Part shown: positions 60,791-64,000 of the stretch, piece after piece
Layout: every line of letters starts with the position of its first letter
How positions within the stretch are numbered: the stretch's first letter is position 1
Assembly: GCA_946699065.1 (NCBI GenBank)
Contig: CAMPDV010001095.1
Span: forward strand, 62,001 to 126,000
DNA length: 64,000 nucleotides
DNA from: Loxodes magnus
Lineage: Eukaryota; Ciliophora; Karyorelictea; Loxodida; Loxodidae
Direction of reading: 5' to 3'
Notes under the pieces: model-generated
The model's input: only the letters and a program-made list of their open reading frames with translations
The model's database searches: none
Told to the model about the DNA's origin: nothing
Made by a program: the position numbers and the translations under genes

Positions 60791-61540
60791 TCACTATTAT
60801 TAGGAATTAGAAAACAACAAAGACATGACTGAGATCAAAAACAATTATTACTTAGAAGAATTTAACCTAATTGAGTTATTCTACGCAAATATTGGAATTT
60901 TCTCTAACCTCTTCTAATTCCAGCCTTTGGAAGAATTACAAGAATTTGAAGAGTGAAGGTAATCAATTTTGATTATAAAAAAGGAGAGAAGAAGATAAGA
61001 ATCAAAGAGACCAGATGAAGCTAGAAACATTTTTAGCCTATTATTAATAATTAAATTTGGTTTCTTTATTTTTTCGTGGTGAACCAAACAATGGTGGTAC
61101 CAGGTTAATTTAATTTATTTATATCGAAAAAAAATTTAAAACTTCTTTAGATATAAAGCTGGGAAGATTTAACTTCCAAGTTATTTTTGGTGTAAGAATT
61201 TAACAATCTCTGCTAGTTCCTTTATCCTTTCCTTCTTAATTTACAGCTCTTTACTCTTCACTGTTATTTCCATAGACTTATATTATTTAAGATTTGATCC
61301 AACTCTACACTAAATCTGAGAATTTTGAATTGTTAAAGATTTAAGATGCTTGCTATCTATCTCTTTACAGATGGTAAGGTAAAATACATTAAAATTCCTC
61401 TATTTATTTACCTTAAAAGTAAGCTTAATGGGTGCTTTCTAATCTAAATACTCAATTCTTTTCCTTTTCCTTATCTCTTTTAAAGATCCTATTTGAGGTT
61501 TCTTATATATGCCTATCTTCGAGGTTATTACCTCTTCCAT
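60791..61540 (-). CDS. hypothetical protein of 249 aa
   Basis: ATG to UGA with no internal UGA over 249 codons. The N-terminal half reads well: SLKEIRKRKRIEYL, KLTFKVNKQRNFNVFYL, then a Lys/Glu-rich helical stretch. It loosely resembles the array-gene N-terminus (TLTEIRKKQKSKQNYTVRIEKVG), which may be chance. The C-terminal half is less convincing, and an antisense frame at 60753-60956 (MKSRSQSYPDF to LQEFEE) is rich in G-starting codons, so the real 3' end may lie earlier. Function unknown. Confidence 0.45.
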
Positions 61541-63562
61541 TTTTAACTTAAATTTATAAATTTTTTAGATTAAAAATCCAACTAATACAGTCTTATTTTT
61601 TATACTCCAATATAGTTTCTTATTAATATTCTCAAATGAGTAGTAGGAAAATAATTGCTAGATATAAGGACCATAAAAGAAAAGATAAGATGGAAATTTG
61701 CTTTAGAGGTAGCAAAACTTGATTATTATTGAAGGCTTTACAACCATAAAAGGTAGTAATCAAGCTATTAGCAAAATTGATTAAATTTATAGAGACTACA
61801 AGGAAATTGGACTAAGATATCTTACTTTAAATAAATATATGAAATATGCTTAATTTTAAAGAGACTTAGTAAGGTATATAGTTAGGCTTGTCTTTCAGTA
61901 TGCTTAAAAGATTAATATTTTCATTATATATTAACAAAACAGAAAAGGCTGCTTGGAATCTCTTCCTACCTTAAATATTTGGCAGGCATTTACTTACTTT
62001 ACCTTCGCTTTAAGTTAGAGTTTTCATGAAAGGTTTATGTTCTCATATACTTAATAGGAAATTATTAAAGAAGCTACGGTTTTTCCTTTCTATATTATGA
62101 TAAAATTACATAAAAGTGATCTTTAATTGGAATATCAAAAGAAATATACCTTTTAAGTTTGTATTAAAAGAGAACAGTTATTGGTATTTTTTGGCTGTTT
62201 ATTTGAAGGTTTCCATTAAATAAATCATCCACCTTTTCGAGAGCTTGAGTTTTTAGAAAGTCCTAATTCCGTAGATACAATAACATCTTAATCCAATCAG
62301 TTTCTCTTCCAAAAGGTCTATAAAAACTCAAAAAAATAACTCCTTAAAGTGATATCTTTCATATAAGTGATTTACTGATGTTACTTCTGATGATCCTAAC
62401 TTTGATACTTAAGCTCTTTTAACTACTTAAGAAAATAAAACTTAAGACTCTTGATTCTATGACATTTTAAGAATCTAATTGAAAGTAGGATCAAAGGCTT
62501 TAAAGAGATCGATTAGACTTTCGTCCAAATAGATTCTAAATAATTGGGTTTTTCTTCTCATAAGCTAGTAATATCAATTATATGGAATTATCTTTTTGGC
62601 TTCTGTTCCCATCTTTGTAGTATATTCTTCATCTTTTATAATGAAAATTAGAATATAAGGAAAATTAATGGGAGAAAATATGAAAGGATTATGATTGAAG
62701 TTATAACTGATAAAGTTTCCAAATATCAGGGTTTAAAAACTACAAAATACCCTAGTTAAAGCCTTTTTGACAGTAAGTCTTTTCAAATCCAAGAGAGTCG
62801 ATAACTGCTTTCAAAAATCAGTAAGAAAATATCTGGTTTTTTGTTAATCTGCTTCCTAACTAGCATATAATAAGTCTATAATACAAAATGAGTTTGGAGA
62901 TTAAAGGGACTAGTTAATAAAGAAATTCCACGTCATAGAGGTGCTGAATCATCTACATTTTCTATAAGCGGGAATATTTAGTAATTTTAACCTTTAATAG
63001 TCCGAGTATCTTCTCATGGTTAAAGCTTTAGAGCAAATCTGATGATTGTAAAATAAGGAGTGGAATAATTTCTAAAAATAGAATCAATAACATTTTCGTT
63101 TTCTTTTAATCCAATAATATATAAAATAATATGGCAAATGGCTACCATCAGTTAGACTCTAGTGTTATAGTAAATAAAGTATACTCATATTATAAGTATG
63201 ATAAGTTAACTGAAAATGACTAAAATGGGTGAATGTAATAATATAAGGTATTTTGTATACTAATCTAATAATTAAGTCAGAAATTAGGCAACAAATATTC
63301 TCAGTATCATTCTTATTAAAAATGAAATATTCCTCATTGCTTAAATAAGCAATATATGACTGAGGTTAAAATATAACAAGGTATCAAGCTTAGTATTCAT
63401 GTAATCTCACTAAAAGATAGGATTTAGTCAAGTTTAATCCAGATGATTAAGTAGCTTTTTACTAGCTTGAAATTAAACGGAGAAGAAGGGCTTGAATTTG
63501 AATGACTACGAAGTAAAGAGAAGTCAAAAGGATTATAATAAGATATTATATATATACAAAAA
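61541..63562. other. AT-rich intergenic region
   Basis: No supportable gene. Confidence 0.35.
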
Positions 63563-64000
63563 ATGGTTGGCTTGAGAAAGGTTTTTTTACCACCTCCTCA
63601 GAGTAGGAGAGAAAACCTGAACCATCATTTCTAACCACGTCTTAGCTTAAACTAACCCACTCTTCTTCCTAAGATTTATTAGATCCTCAGAAAATAATTT
63701 TTGAAAACCTCTAAAAAATGCAAAATGATAATAACGAACTTTCCATACAACTTAATTCACTGAAAGAATAAATCTAATGCCTGATAAATAACGTGAACAC
63801 GCTAAGATAAGAAAATAGTAACTACAAGACTGAACTCAGCAATCATCCTTAGTTATTAGAATTTAACTAGAGAATCAAGCAGACAGAAGAAAAATTAAAC
63901 TAATTCGCTGAGATTACTGAGAGTCTGTTTCTAAAAAATCTCTCTCACAACGATCCTATGGATATAGAGCCAGCAATTCAACCAGCAAAAAGAAATAGAA
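63563..64000 (+). CDS. coiled-coil protein, 5' part (cut by window edge)
   Basis: The ATG at 63563 gives MVGLRKVF, then the well-reading frame shifts: QERKPEPSFLTTSQLKL, SSSQDLLDPQKIIFENL, and a heptad-like coiled coil (NELSIQLNSLKEQIQCL, then LRQENSNYKTELSN) continuing past the edge. A 23-nt GT-AG intron starting at the T-run, or one missing T in it, would restore a single frame. The opening recalls MDNFLQKVF of the 4121 gene. Composition is less AT-rich than the flank, supporting coding. Function unknown. Confidence 0.5.

Noticed and set aside
60753-60956. 67-residue plus-strand frame starting MKSRSQSYPDF
   Set aside because: Overlaps a longer UGA-free minus-strand frame. It is not excluded, but not strong enough to list as a gene.
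1-64000. tRNA, rRNA, CRISPR, telomere repeats and germline-limited excision junctions
   Set aside because: No cloverleaf, rRNA core, direct-repeat spacer array, telomeric run or convincing excision boundary was seen on reading both strands; a covariance-model search could still find a tRNA.

Overview
The window is very AT-rich eukaryotic DNA that reads as protein only with a ciliate code: UAA and UAG are glutamine, and UGA is tryptophan inside genes and stop at their ends. This matches the karyorelictean code (NCBI table 27, as in Loxodes or Parduczia). The heterotrich Condylostoma (table 28) is the alternative; every gene end I could place is UGA, which favours table 27. Standard-code open frames are misleading here and most real genes are invisible to them. 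I accepted a gene when start and stop fall in one frame, internal UGA codons sit at plausible Trp positions, and a paralogue or family motif agrees.

Layout. 1-818 (minus) is the 5' half of an OSCA/TMEM63-like channel paralogue. About 2.3-12.9 kb and about 20.7-33.3 kb are two diverged copies of an old segmental duplication. Each holds a small gene or its remnant, a GC-rich island, a second small gene and a membrane hybrid histidine kinase (6886-9018 and 25032-27164, minus). The kinase 3' halves are nearly identical although their flanks are not, which points to gene conversion. Between the copies lies an XK-related-like membrane protein (13752-15431, minus) and a gene-poor stretch of about 5 kb. 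The second copy also carries extra genes at 29-32 kb.

33.4-59.9 kb is a tandem array: three 7.7-8.1 kb units between two diverged genes of the same OSCA/TMEM63-like family. A sharp junction in each repeat shows that the internal copies are chimeras (body of the left gene, C-terminal tail of the right gene) made by unequal crossing over. The three array genes that share the left gene's N-terminus carry an Asn-Ala-Gln minisatellite of 102, 63 and 59 units, where the right-hand gene has one. Two internal copies have frameshifts. Each unit also carries two candidate plus-strand genes.

Two GC-rich islands (3316-3477 and 60594-60747) are homologous, are closed by terminal helices with compensatory changes, and look like members of an undescribed structured RNA family. 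I saw no tRNA, rRNA, CRISPR array, telomere repeat or viral gene. Functional links that can be supported are limited: membrane sensing (histidine kinases), mechanosensitive or scramblase-type channels and an XK-related protein. The other proteins are unrecognised.
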